DNA of 64,000 nucleotides. It comes from Parascedosporium putredinis (taxonomy: Eukaryota > Ascomycota > Sordariomycetes > Microascales > Microascaceae). The first letter of the stretch is position 1. Every line of letters begins with the position of its first letter. The notes beneath the pieces were generated by a model that was not told the origin of the DNA, searched no databases, and saw only the letters and a list, made by a program, of their open reading frames with translations. The translations under genes and the position numbers were made by a program. The stretch is taken from assembly GCA_949357655.1 (NCBI GenBank), contig CASHTG010000015.1, positions 2,976,001 through 3,040,000 of the forward strand, read 5' to 3'. Positions 49,401 to 62,927 of the stretch are shown in pieces.

Positions 49401-52400
49401 CGCGTCTAGAAAGAGGCGATAGAGGCCGAGACTTTCGTATCTAGGTTGTAGTGTTCTTGGGGGAAAGGGCGAGGCTCTACGGCACTCCGATCCGTAAGTG
49501 GGTTAGCACACTTGGACAAATAGGTATTCCACAACTTTTGGTGGGTGGCAGGTAGGCTGGAGCTGGAGCTGGACTGGAGCTGGAGCTAGAGCAAGGCATC
49601 CAGTGATCTCGTTAGTTTTGCCTGGCAAGAAACACTCGTGTTTTTTTCTCTCCTTTTTCTCCCTCCTTGTTCTGACTTCCTTTGATCTATCAATCTCTCC
49701 CGGTCGAGTTTCCCAGCATTGGATGTAACGGAGACTGGGTGGGATAAACCGGGTCGATCTGGGCGGGAAGAGGAATCGACGGGACCAAGTTGATATAAGG
49801 CAGGGGCGATGATGGGCACGGTAAAGAGGCGCTCTCTATCTTCCAACCCCCAAAAGGTAAGTTCTAGTCGTTTCCAACTTTGAAGCAAAGCCGATCAAGA
49901 TTTAACAGCTTGATTTTGGTTTCCGTTCTCGTTTGCTGCAAATACGTGTGTGCCTTATTTTGCTCCGTGCTGTAAATCCCCTCTGGTCGCTTTCAAAGGT
50001 AGACCCACTAAACGGTGAGTTTTGAGTCCTTTTTCTTGTCAACACCTTATATCCCCTAACTTTGGTCTGCCGGTGAATTCGAAAGAGCCGAGGCAACAGG
50101 GACTTCCGACACGACAAAGACAATAGCGAGGCTCCGTTCTCGGTTCGGTAAGGTGAGCGGACTAGGTGGGAGGAGATGGTCGTCGTTTTGGGGAGACGAT
50201 AGAATAAGGCGAAAACTGCGGTTGCCGGAGGAGAGCGCCGGGGGCAAGTTGTAGAGAAGAAGGTGTTGGCCCAGTTCGCAGGGACTGGCTAAGGTATTAG
50301 AGGGTAAGTTCAAACACTACGAGATAGCGTTACTCGTAATCTTTCATATGGGCCAAGGAGAAGGCTCTGGGCGACCTCTCCTGGCAAGATTCGAACAAAG
50401 TTGCAACAAATTCTATTTATTCTAGGCACGACGGAATTCGCCAAGAATGACGGAGACTTTGGAATAAGGCGGGAGGAGGGCTGAGCTCGTAATCGTAGGC
50501 CCTCCAAGGCGAAAAACGTTCCAGAATCCTCCCTCGCTCATGGGGGGTGTTGGGCCAGAGCGAAAGCGAAATGAAGTTCAGAGCGGCTGGGTGTTGTTGG
50601 CTCGGATTCGGCGGGATCGGGCACAGCGGATGTCAAGCGGTCAAATCTCATAACACGGGGTGGACTGTCTGTCTCCCCGGAGGCTATTAAGGTTCCCTGT
50701 GGACAAGGCAGAAATGGCGGCACCTGGTCGGGTGTCAGAGTTGGCGAAGGCGAGAAGTCGGAGGTCGAGTAAAACCAAAAGCAAAAAGGCAAGGTTTGCG
50801 TAGAGTTGGCTTAGCCGGGATCTGATGTAGAGTGAAGGCGAAGGCGAAGGCAAAGGTGGGAAGGGGAAGTTGATTCCAAGGAGGGGAGAGAGGAAGGGAA
50901 TCAAGGGATGGGGGAGGGGGTCAGGAACGGGGACTGGGCGGCACGAAGATAATAAGGGCAGCCAAGTAAAGCAATAATACAAGTAGTGTTTTAATGTTAC
51001 GTTTAGGTCGATTTCGTCACGGACGGTTTTTGTTTGTCGGTCTCGGGGACGCAAGACAGCCAAAGAGGTTAAGGTCTCATGGATTAGCTACATGGAGCCA
51101 TGGCATGGAGCGGGCTACTTGGGTGTACGAAGTCATCCAGGTGAGCACACAGTAATTGAAGTCCTATGGTACCACGCCCGCCTCTCCTCTTGGCCTAGGG
51201 CCACGGTTCCCCGATTCCCAATCACCTTGGGTGCCCCCTCCTTAGGTGGCTATCCTACGGTACGGAAGGGCTGGGGTCGTCCCAAGCCGGAAAGCAAAGG
51301 TCCAGCCCAAGCGGCGTGTACGACTCAAAGGGACATGGGCGGCACGGTGGAGAAGTGGGTAGGCGAAAGGGAGGGCCAAAATAATCCAAGGCGAAGAGTG
51401 GGTACTATATCCCTCCGTCAATTGTCTGGACCAGAGCTCGAGGCGCCCGTCTGGCCCCGTTTACCTGCGTCGCCGGTGGTTAAGTGCACTCGGCATGGGC
51501 AGGGCCGGGAGAGGGAAAGGGAACATCCACAATCCATCAACTGAATGACCAGGGGGTTTTCACGTTGGCGGGGGCGGCGGGCGGGGGAGGAAAAGCGACC
51601 AGGGAGGACGTCGACCTTCTTGATGGTTGGAGAAAGACGGTGGTGGAGCGAGACCCTCTGGGCTGTGCAGACGGTACTCCAGTCATACCGTTTTCTTTTT
51701 TACGCGAAATGCTGGGTGTCAGTCCGTGGTGCAGCCACCCCAGCTGCGGGCTTCAGCAGCATTCCAATGGGTGATGATGGGATTGAACAATCGTGTACAT
51801 GGTGGGAAGAAAGGCAAGGCGGGTAAGATGAGGCATTAGGATCAAATTGATGGGCTGCTGGCGTCGGTGTGATACCCAGTTTGTGCCAAAGGACACAAAT
51901 TCGATGTTCGCCCTCGATACGCATTTCCTTCCCTTCGTTCCCTTCGTTCCTTCTTCCCCGCCAACGAGGGCCCATTCCTTTCTTACCTCTGTCTCGCCTG
52001 GAAGATCCTCTTCGAGGGCCTGAAAGGGGAAAGGAGGGGGGACTCTTATTCTCTGTCTGTCCGAAGCAAAGATTCCATACAATGCTGCTAGTCATCTGCC
52101 CGTCTCGGTGCGACGTTGATCGCCCATGCGCTGGGCATGAAATCTACGACGCTTTTGAAGTAGTGTACGGACGGAGGCAAAGCGGGCCCATTCCCTCAAC
52201 CCCCAAGATCTCTTCTCGCCGGAGTAGAAGCGATGGCTACATGTAGGTAATAGACGCATCCCCCAAACCCCATCCAACGTTGCGATATGCTAGACCATAC
52301 ATAGATGTGATGCGTAGAATATCGCGACGATAAAAAATCAATTACGAATCGGTCAATCCCATTCCCACCACCCGCTAAATCGAGATGACCGGCCCTGGCA

Positions 52401-53179
52401 ATTTGCAATGATGGAGGCGGAACCCCGAACGGACTCATAACGTCCGGGTCAGCCAGCTGTCTTGCGCTCGATCGCGTACATCGGGCGCTGCGACAGGTGG
52501 TTCAGAACACTATTAGGATATTGGTCGGGGCGGGCCTAGGCCGCATTCGAGCACCCTCTTTCACCCATGAGATGAATGGTTCAATGTGCTGAAGAGCGGT
52601 GTTGGAAGAGGGTAGGTCTTGCTAGGCCCCGATCAATTGATGGATTTCCGTGCAACGAGCAGAACACTATCGCCACGCTCTCGTCCTTTTCTTCTATTCA
52701 CTCCCCTAATATACGTTGGCGCGACGTTCAAGAGAGGTGAAGGCAAATCCATGCGTACATGGAGCACGTCCTTTGTTTCAATGTTCCAAATGTATCAGAT
52801 GAAGCTAGTGGAGGCAAAGGGGAGATGTGACGTCGGCACGTTAGTTCGACGAGGCAACTGTAGGGGAAAGTTACAAAATCTGTACGAACTGATGGGAAAG
52901 AAGGGTGGAAAGACGAAGAAGAAAAAAATCCTTTGCTTCGTTTATCCCATCGACCCACTGTACTTTTCTCTGACCCACGTCCCACCGATTCGCCGAAGGC
53001 TGGGTGGGAAATGGGGTGATGAAGAGAAAGGAAGCACTTTGAACAGGAAAGTGTGAACGGACAGGAGTGAGGGGTTTTGAACCTTGGCTGATACTCTCTC
53101 CGTACAGCTTGATAGCCCCATTCATTGTGCTTGATATTTACATGTGCGCCCAGCTGAGGCCTTAGTGAATGATCAATAA

Positions 53180-53210
53180 ATGGATCCATAGATGGATCCA
53201 TAGATGGATG
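53180..53210. repeat. 12-bp ATGGATCCATAG tandem repeat
   Basis: Two complete copies (53180-53191, 53192-53203) are followed by a partial one (ATGGATG). The core is the same as in the cluster at 11509 and in several isolated sites. Confidence 0.85.
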
Positions 53211-56200
53211 TGCCAAGTGTGCCTATCTGGTCTCCAAACAGCCACGGAGCGCGCCGGCTAGCTGGTGCACTGGTCTTCTGTCAGGTCGATCAAGTTGATA
53301 AATCCATCTACTCCATCCAGGATCACTAAATCCATCTCGATGACTTGGATGCTCATGCTACACAGCCTTCAATATTGTCAGCAAACAATTGCCCACGGCG
53401 TTCCTTGGCGTCGAGAAAAAGAAACAGAAAGCAGATAAAAAGAAAAGAACCCAAAAAACCCCTTCCCGACAATATGTAAGATGGAGCCTAGCTCACACCG
53501 GGTGATTTAATCGGCCAAAGCCTACTTTAGGATTGTGAGCCAAAACTGAGTCGTTTCGGTACAAGAGAGAAAAAGCACACTCTTACATGGATCCATTCCC
53601 ACTAAGCGAAATCGATTGCTGAGTTTGGGGTGGCTGCGGAGACGCAATGAACATTGCCCGACCACGCGTGTTTGCTGGCTTAGCCTGGAGGTTTAGTAGC
53701 CCAAAGTCAGAGGCGAATATCCTCTAGCCCTCGGAATCGGCGGAAGAAAAGCTGCGGAGATCATGGGTCAATCCTCTTCAAGCAACTGGAAATCCTTCGA
53801 TTCCGACTTTGAGGGCGTCATGGTGGCAAGCTCCTTCACCCCCATTTCCTCCATCTGTCGTCTCTCTTGACTCTTGACTCTTGACGGACTTTCACCCCAC
53901 CACCCCTTCCCTTCCATATGTTCAATGTTTCCCTTTAATCCCTGTTGCTAGGTCGTGCACTTCCAGAAAGCATGGCCGTTTCGCATCGAGAAATCCTAGG
54001 AAGTGAGCATGTCGGTCCACTCCCAGCTCGTTTCGCGCCCATCCCCTACATAGAGACTCGATCCTCGCCCAGTCCGTGATCATGAACAGAGGCAATTTCT
54101 CCACTGTTTTGGTGTTCGATCAAAGGGTTGTCCAGAACTCTTCCCACATGACCCACGGACCCAGCGCAGCCGACCAAGCTGGCTCTCGGAATATTCAAGG
54201 GAATCTTCGATGCGGTTTTGGCTTCTGCACGTCTCGCCGTCGCATCTTGGCAGAGCACTGGCAGCAAAAGAGCTGTGGTCCTAGGCCCTAGGCTGTTTCC
54301 TCGTTTTCCTTGCCATTTTTCCTCTTTCCCTTTTCCGCCCCTTATTCCCTCCTACCCAGTGCTCCTTTTTTCCCCTTCAAACCCCCTCTGGGCGTAAAAA
54401 TGCGATGCGGCTGGAGAGGAGGAATAGGTGTGTAATGGCTGGGTTCTCTAGGTTGGCTGTCCGAAGTGCGTTCTCTGGAGGGTATGAGAATCAATGCGGG
54501 TTTCAGTTGGCTGGTACGACTAGCGAAACGCCGCGTTTTCCTACCACAACTCCGCCTTTGGGTCGTTTTTGCTACGTCGATGGATTCACTGTTACCGTAA
54601 CTTGATGCGGGTGGGCAACGCCTCAATGGAGCTGGTGGGATCAACAGCCCAAATCAAAGAGCCAAACCAGGCTGTCCCGAAAAGGAAGAGTGGAGCGAGC
54701 GAGCAGAAAACGGTGCATTGGCCTTGAGGCAGCTGATCAGCCCACCGTTTCTGAACCAGGCCCGAAAACCGTAATACTTGATGTAATCCCTACATGTAAA
54801 CCAAGGCTTGCGAGGAGGGGCCCTCCTTGGAGCAAGCACACACTCAATTTAACCCCATTGAGCAACCCTCGTAAAGTGCTTGCATGAGACACTCGATGAA
54901 GCCAACAAATATTAGTCCCCCATCCCCCCTCTTAAATCATGAGATTGGAAGGCGAGGGGGGATAGAGAGAGAAACAACAACAGTAGCAACCCCTCTCTCC
55001 CGCACTGAGTGGAAAGAAGCGAGCAGAGGTCCGCTAACGAAACGCCGAGCCTTCATCTCTACTGACCCTGCAGGAGTGCACGACTAAAATGCAGGTAGAA
55101 GAGGCACAACGACCTGGACACACACATCTGCAAATTGGTACTGAAAGAAAAAGGAAAGAGACGAGAGGAAAAAGGAAATGGAGGAAATGGTAACCAAGAT
55201 TAGAAAAAGGTGACGTCTTTGGCTGCATCATTTGGCCTAACTGGCTCCCGAAGCCAGACAGGCATTTAGACCTGAGACTTTTCCGTCACAAATATTTCGC
55301 GAAGCTCGGTCACAGCCAGTCCAACCTGGAGAGATAAAAGGGCGGGGGAGGGGGATGGGGGATACCATGCGAGGGTTAGTTTGGGAGACTTGATCAGCGC
55401 CCGAAAACGACAGGGAGTCCGAGCAAGGAGCGAGCCATCTCGGCCAGCATCAGCCTGCTGGTGAAGTTGGCTGTCCACTTCTGCTTTTAATCTATGGCGG
55501 CCCCATATTATCGTAGCGTCGTGGATAGTCCGTCCATGCCAGGCTATGTCGGGACAGGGGCAGGGGCCTTGACTGCTTCCACGTATATCGACCCCGAGGG
55601 GCAACACCACGATGTGTGGGAGATGTGTGTCGCTCAACCACCTATGATGCAGACGGCCTTGTTGCTTTCAGCAACCCATGCCTGCCATGCACCCAAAATT
55701 TGATCAATCAATCAAGGGTACATGTATGGATATTTCAAAGGCGGGAGAATATGGCGAAAAGAGCCTACATGTATGGATTCGCCAAAATGGCCGCGCCACT
55801 CTCTTCGAACCCACCCGCGACATGGCCACCCATGTTTCCACGACATGTGCGCAAATCAACAGAATATGCGATACCAATCACATTGCGGTAGAGACTTCGG
55901 CCGCTTCGTTTTTCTCAGCGGCCAGGCCCAAGAAATGGTGTTATCAAGTGTGTTCCAAGGGTGGAGACATGCAGGCTAAGTTTGTGAAGCAAGTTTGATA
56001 GCAGCATAGGCAAGGGTTGGAGGTTTCCCTCCCTTTTTTTCTTTTTTTTTTTTGGGGTGTCTTTGCTTTCCTTTTTGGGACCCTTTTTTTCTGGGACGGG
56101 AATAAATTCTCGAAACCCCCATGAATTTCTCGGCCTTTGCACAAAACCCTGGCTTGATGCTTGACCCGCCCGCACACGGAGAGACTTCCGTACCAGTTCT

Positions 56201-59200
56201 GAGCCGAAGTGGGAGTGGGGGAAAAGTGCTTGACTCCATGTACGAGAGGAGAGAAGTGGGAAAATGTCAAGAAGCTAATGTATGACAAGAGCAACCAACG
56301 TCCGCTAGAAGCCCGACAAAATCAAATCTGGGGAATATTCAAACGATCACTGGTGCTGGTCATTGCTTCTCCATCCGACGAAAGCAGTTTGCCCCCCTTC
56401 TGCTCGAACATCTCGGGCGAGGGCCTTGGTGAGTGGTAACCGGCCGCCAGAGGTACTGCAGGGCATTTCCAAGTCGTCCAGAAGTGCATGCGTGGAGGGA
56501 TGGTGGCGGCGTCGGCGGGCTCAAACTCGGGTGGATCCGGACATGGGCTCGCCGACACGTTTCTACGCCCATCTCCAACACGCCGGACTGAATATTGGCA
56601 GAGACACGATATATACCCCGATTCAAATGGTTTATTTTACTATGCGCGTGCAAGTTATGACGGCCCGGCCGTGCGGACCTTGCGGCCTTGCCTCCCTTCT
56701 CCCCTCCAGGAGAACAAGTGAACAAAATTTCACACAAAGAGTCTAAGGATGTTGGGACTATGAGGCGGGGAGGGGAAGGCCAAGGATGATTACGACTGCG
56801 AGCAACTCCTCCACATCCTGGAAGCTCTGTTCCCGGGGCTGCAATTTGCGGTGGTACCCATCACGTAGTCGGCCCTAAGGAGACTTGAAGCCCCAGAGAC
56901 CACATGTCGAAACATAGATCTATTCGCTCTCCCAGCGACGTGTAGACCGACGGCAGGGCTTTGGCACCTCCAACCCTTCACAGTCTCCCTTCTGCCTGTT
57001 CTGGAGGCATCCATCCCTGCGACCGAATCTTTGGGTGCCTTTAGTATCAGATCCACGTGTGTCAGACGAGGGAAGGACGCCTTAGGGCGTCGCTAGTGAT
57101 GTGAGACAACCAAAAGAAATCTCGGTAGGCTCAACCCTACCTCATTTGGCAATCAAGCTTCCAAGAGATCCAACCAAGATTGGCCAAACCCGGGCGGCGA
57201 TTTTCGTTCTATCCCCCGGCGCCCCTATCTTCTTACCTCTTCTCGCAACAGGATCTGCGCCACTATCGGCTTGAGTCTCCTCCAGGCTCTAGAACACGAA
57301 ACTCTGTCCAAGAAAGTTGGCTTTCCATGGTTGGGGAGTGCGGGGCTAGGCGGAGATGGAGGTAGGAGGCTGAAGCTACATTGACGTGCACCATTACACT
57401 GAGGTAGTACTAATTAATCAACGTGCACCATTCCACTGAGGAGAGAGGACATAAATACGCTTATGAAAACGGAGGGGAAAGGAAAAAAGAAATATCGTTC
57501 TCGCAAGAAAAAAATCAAAATAAACAAGAAACGATGGGGGTCGAGTTGATAATGAGAGTTGAGGGAAACATAAGACAATAGGTCGAAACGGGCACTCACC
57601 TCTAGCGTGTTGCTCGCCGTCATCGCCAGCATCCATGCACGTGCAATGGATGGACGTATAGAGGTATGAACCTTATTAGGTATGCATCCGCCGTCTATGG
57701 GTTCAAGTTGATTCAATTTGATGTACGTTTGACCAGCGGCGCTGGCAGAGTTTAGGCTCCGCTTCACGACAAACGCGATCCATCCTTCAACTCCCATCCC
57801 GGCTTCCTCGCCAATAGGTCTCCTCCATGACTCAATGCTTCGTCAAGGTGCCTTGGGCACCAGCAACTCCTCATCTTCGGTTCCCGCGGCCACGCTGACA
57901 TCAACCATCCAATTGACAATGTTGCCTTGCAGCTATCCGCGTCCCTGCCTACATATCAATATGTGCCATGCTCGTTTCTCCTCCCCTCATGCTACCCTTG
58001 ACGGGGCCAAGTTGGTTTTTGAGTAGTCAAGATGACGACTGACAAGTGTAGGTTTCGTCGAATCATGGCAACAGTCTGGCCAAGACTGGGTTCACGATGC
58101 TGTGCGTGTCATACATTGTCATCCGTTGGGACGAGGTTTTCAAAGTCCGCCAGTCGCCCTTAGTCAATTTGATGTATATGGATCTTACCTGTCTGATACT
58201 TTTTGTAACCCCCGTCGCTTTCCTCTACCCACTCAGTCGAATCGCTTCCATACGCCTCAAGACAGTACATACCCACGATACTATATTATCGAGGTTTGAT
58301 GGATTGAGCCATCCATGGATATATGTGCACCTGTAACATGCCAATGGAAGGGGTGACATTGGTTCTCGCTCATAATACCGGGTTCTTTCTGCTATACCAT
58401 CCACTGCATGTGCAGCAAGGGTCGCTCCAGGATAGACTAGATTATATTAACCTGACGGCCGGCCCCCCTCCCCTCAATAATTTTTTCTTAACCTTCCAAA
58501 CGTTCCTGATCAACCCTTTCCTGGTTATCATCCAGCCTCCCTCCATTTAAGGCCGGACGAATGCGACCAACTCATTGGCCGGACACTCCCCATCGAAAAT
58601 GGGTCCTCGAACAACGATTCAGCTCAACGCGTGATTCGCCCGTGCAGTTGCGACCGAGACCCTTGCGGTGATCACTCTCCGGGGCCGGACGAATTTAAGC
58701 GGCAGCCTCTGTGGGAAGGGCACGGTCCCGGGTGAACAAGTGGGTTGGGTGAGTGCTGGGGATGAAGAAGAAGACTGGATTGGGACATTGGAGGAAAGCC
58801 TTGGGTCCAGACCAGGCAAAATGCATTGCACGGGATGGTAAAAGAAAGAAAAGACAGGAAAAGGAAGAAAAAAAAAAGAAAAAAAAGGCCAGGGTTGAAG
58901 CTGTGACCTCGTCCAAATTCCAGACGGACCCTGGTCGTCCAGATTATCACGATCTCTTTTTCCAACATTTCCTCTCGGTCAGGGACAAGGTTGCGGTGAT
59001 GGTAGGGGACGAGGAGGTGAGGCGCAGTGAAGCTCGGGATTGTTCCAAGCCTGGTTCCGTCGCATCTTCGATCTTCCGGCCCATGTCTCCTCCATTACCT
59101 TTCTCCCCCGGCCTGTGTCTGAGACGATGCGTTGGAGAGCACGCATCGGCTCCGGTAAATCCCCGTGCGCTGAAGTTGGGTAGGAAGCGACACGCGACGA

Positions 59201-62200
59201 GTGCTCGCAAGAAGCCGCCAAAGGAAGTTGGGAAACCCCCTTTTACCTGCTCGTTTTCTCCCTTTGTTTTTCTCTTCCTTGTGAAACTTTTTTCCGTAGC
59301 TGAATGTTCTCCTAGGCACTCCTCTCTCCCGCCCGGGTTCAAGTGACAGAGTCATGTGTCACGTCACTGATCTAGGATTGCCACAGTAATAGACTCTAGT
59401 CAGCAGCGGATCCGGCGGAAATCGCATCAATGGGTCGTAGACTAGGTAGGCCCCACCACAAGACGGTATGTGGACTTGACAAGACGCAGAGGATGAGAGT
59501 TATCAATGATGGGAGGGCACGCCGGAAGGAAAAAGAAGAAAACGGAGCTGGTTTCTTGCTGCTCTCAAACTGCAAATAGATCCATGATCCCAGTCCACCA
59601 ACTAACCATGGCTGGAATCCCCATGCCCGGAGCCGGCGTCACCGGTTTTCCATCTCCACGGAGACACCCTGAAATAACCCCTCCTCGCCTTTCTCTTCAG
59701 GCCTCACGCGACCGCAGGTGGGCTCAATCCTCCAGACGGCTTCATGATAGGGATCCCAGCCATTGCTATGCTTGATGCGCTACCGTTTTCCTTGCCTAGC
59801 CTAGCCGGTTTCTCCTCGTCGATAATATTGGCGTGTACTCAACTGTCTCCCAAAGCGGTCTTCGGGCGCTCGTACATCAACTGCACCCGATCACAACCCA
59901 CCAATAGATTAATTTAGGTGTGCAGTGCACAGTGTGTTATTGAGTCTGGCGCTGATGGAGGCAGACTTGTGACATCGCGATTGAGCTGATTTGACGGGAA
60001 GGGGGGCATTGAAGTGATGAAAACGGTGGGTGGCCCCGCACTTCCACGGCTGAAGCTTCGAATGGATCCAGCGTACGCAGCGTCCCAGCGCATCATGCTC
60101 TAGCCATCCCGTGAATACGTCTCGTAGACCTTGAATGGTGTGCCGCACCAGGCTACTCGCCGCTAGTGGCCGGCCTCCCCATGCTTGCCTGTCCTCAAGT
60201 GCACGCCTGGTGAATTTGATTGATTGATCAGGAGCAGCACTTGAGTACTACAGCGGGCGACGCCTGTCGAGAATACTTGATCAAAAGATTGAAGCTGATG
60301 CATCACAAACGGTTCTAATTCAGAACCGATATGAGGGAACCTGAGGCAAACCCCGCCGTTCTCCTGGTTCTCTTGGAGCGAGCGAGCAAACGAAAAGCAT
60401 TTCAGGAAGCGAGCACGAGGTGACTCGACTGCCAAGGCACACACGTCTAGATTATCTTCCCGGCACGGTGAGCATCTGGTATTCCTCTCCCAACCAGGTT
60501 GAACCTAGGCACCTCTGAAGAGCCACCATCCTGCCAACCACTAAGCTCTCGCCAACTTCCCACTCGGCTTGTCATGACAGCACGATAGCCCACCAAGTCG
60601 CCCGCCTTTCCCTGTACGGCGGGCCAACCACCCCCGCCCCCTGCTCCCCGCCCTGCTTTACGCTTCGTCCATTTTGATCAATGGTCTTCCAAGTCCGTTT
60701 TGAAAGCCAGCTGACACCTTGGGTCTCGAGGCCGGTGGGGGAGGCGGTCGGTCCATCAACTATGGTCTCCACCTTCACACCGAAGCTACCACCACGACCC
60801 CGTTTCTGGACGGACGGCTTCCTTGGCTACCGTTCAAGGTTTGGTCAAATATTGGAGGTGGAAGAAGCAAGCAAGTCTGCTGCCCCACCATCACAATTGT
60901 CTCTCTCGCTTGGGAAGATAGCCAAGGGTGCTGGCCCATCAATATTGCATGGTTGGCCCTTCGGTTGACGATAACGCGACCTTGGCCCGCCCAACGTCCC
61001 ACCATCCATTGATCGTTGCTGACGGTGCGAAGGGCGGTGGCTGGGCAATCATCGTTAGTCCTGGTCGGCGCTTTCTCGCTAGCTTTCGCCGATCGTAGGC
61101 ACTCAGTTTATAGTGCGACCTCGGGCTCATTCCCTTGTTTGGGTGCTTGGGTGCGTCTTGACTTTCTGAGGAGGGGAAACGCACTAATTATAACCGACAC
61201 CAAATTTGATCTCAACCGTTGCCGGTGCTGGTGCCCCGAGACTGACAACAGATGATGCGGGCACCTCTCGTTCGAGTCAACTCCTTGTTTTTCCCTCATA
61301 TTCTATTGATATCCTGCAATTTTACCTACGACCGGGAGACGTTCAAGAGCTTCTATTTTCTCTCGCATAGCCTGTGATCCTCTCTCGGTGCACGAGTCAT
61401 GGAAAATGGGCGTTGACAGGATCGGTGTCGCCCACGCTCAACTGCTTCCTTTTGCTGTCGCCTCCATTCCTAGTGTGCTGATCGTCCCTGCCGACGACGC
61501 CCTAATGGTGCTCCATTTGCGAGCTATTTTCCGTCGTATAAAAACCCGCATCCACGAATAAGTCGGCTGATGGGCCCGGTCGTATCCCCTCCCAAATGAT
61601 CCATGTGGCCGCCATTAGACCGCCGCCGAACTGCAAGACCGTCGGAGACTCCATAAATATTTCGCGAATAATGCCTAATAGTGTCGTGTGGTGCAGGGCC
61701 AGGCCTGTTGGGAATTTTTTTTTTTTTGTTTTCGAGTCCGTCTGGCCCAGGCAAGCCGCACAACCGCCGCCATCCACCCGAACTCGACTGGATCCTTTGC
61801 TTCACAATCCCTGCAACCACAGCGCTATGAGTCTCAGGTTCACCGTCTTCCCAGCATTTACACCCTTCACCCACCTCACCTACTTTGCCCACCTGCCGCT
61901 TGCCGCTTGTCGCTCTAATCTAAAATTGCCTGTAACCATCACCAAGCCTGCAACTCTCTACCGCATCTCCTTCCTTTTCCCCATCGACCCCGCAGTGGAT
62001 GAGCATGGAAAACCAGCGAGCTTTTGGTTCTCTAAGAAGCCGTCCCGGTCGGGACCTAGCATCTCTGGCTCGCCCATTTTGACCAACCTCACCACCGACC
62101 CCTCGAACAACTAACTTTAACCCCATCCTTGTATTAAAAGCATCTTCCGCCCACTCGCCGGTACCGAGACTCTTCACATTCAGGGCCAGGCAAGCCATCA

Positions 62201-62283
62201 AAGGTAGTGGATCCTGGCGTGTGTCCCTCTCCCTCTGCTATTCCGGTGCCTCTCTCCCATCCCGATTATCTGGCCCTTTCCTG

Positions 62284-62304
62284 TTTTTTTTTTTTTTTTT
62301 TTTT
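62284..62304. repeat. Run of 21 T
   Basis: This is the longest homopolymer in the window. It lies 0.6 kb beyond the apc2 stop. Its exact length is doubtful, as base runs elsewhere in the window appear to be shortened. Confidence 0.9.
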
Positions 62305-62927
62305 CGCCTTCTTTTCCCCCTTGCTTCTTTTCCCTTACTTTGACCGCGCCTTGTCTATCTAGAAGAGGCAAACGTAGTCACACCTCTAGAGTGTAGTCAC
62401 CCGAGAGACCTTCACGTCAGATGATGCATGCTGGGTGCCCGCTCCGAGAGTCGAAATACGGCGTGACAAGAAATCTCCCTTGCTAACCCCGCTTACGTAC
62501 CAAGATGGAGATGGCCAAGACCTGACCTCTTCCATGCCTAGTTGGGACAAGGTGAGACAAGGTTGTAATGCAAAATGGAGAAGGAGTGCAAAACGTAGAC
62601 TCAAAGGGATCAATATTGATGGCAAAACACCATACGAGGAGTAGTATGAAGTCATCAAAGGCCACAGGCTAGACCTCTTCCTTCGTACACAAACCCGAAT
62701 CTCTTTCACCAAGCCAAGGTAGTCTCTATCCGGGTCATGGCCGTTTTCGGACACGCGGAGAATCTCATGCGATATCACAGCTGAATACCATAGTCTATCG
62801 GAATATCATAACTCATAACCATCATGGCAAGCCTTTCCTTCAGCCCACCTTCGTCCAAAGCATAACCCTACACACGAGGTGGCTGCAAGCCCCGTAGCCC
62901 CGAACCCGTAGAGCGATGCCCGCCTCT

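Larger units (their letters stand above)
49401..62927. other. 13.5-kb region without a recognised gene
   Basis: I examined both strands and found no domain, no multi-exon gene and no transposon open frame or long terminal repeat. The first few hundred bases should be the promoter and leader of the RING gene. The base composition is not strikingly AT-rich, so this does not look like a block destroyed by repeat-induced point mutation. It holds simple-sequence features (53180-53210, 62284-62304), an A-rich run near 58840-58890 and a T-rich run near 56030-56055. It could contain a rapidly evolving or non-coding transcript that sequence reading alone cannot show. Confidence 0.5.

Noticed and set aside
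51092..51544. A 150-codon plus-strand open frame
   Set aside because: No domain, no conserved style, biased composition and overlapping frames of similar length; likely chance in GC-rich DNA.
60491..60556. tRNA-like sequence on the minus strand with an A-box-like AGCTTAGTGGTTGG and a B-box-like AGGTTCAACCT
   Set aside because: I could not form a proper acceptor stem or a 7-base anticodon loop with a 5-bp stem. It may be a degenerate tRNA copy; a covariance-model search would decide.
61596..62114. A 172-codon plus-strand open frame upstream of the T21 run
   Set aside because: It crosses a poly-T run (read as Phe), shows no family resemblance and lacks a credible start context.
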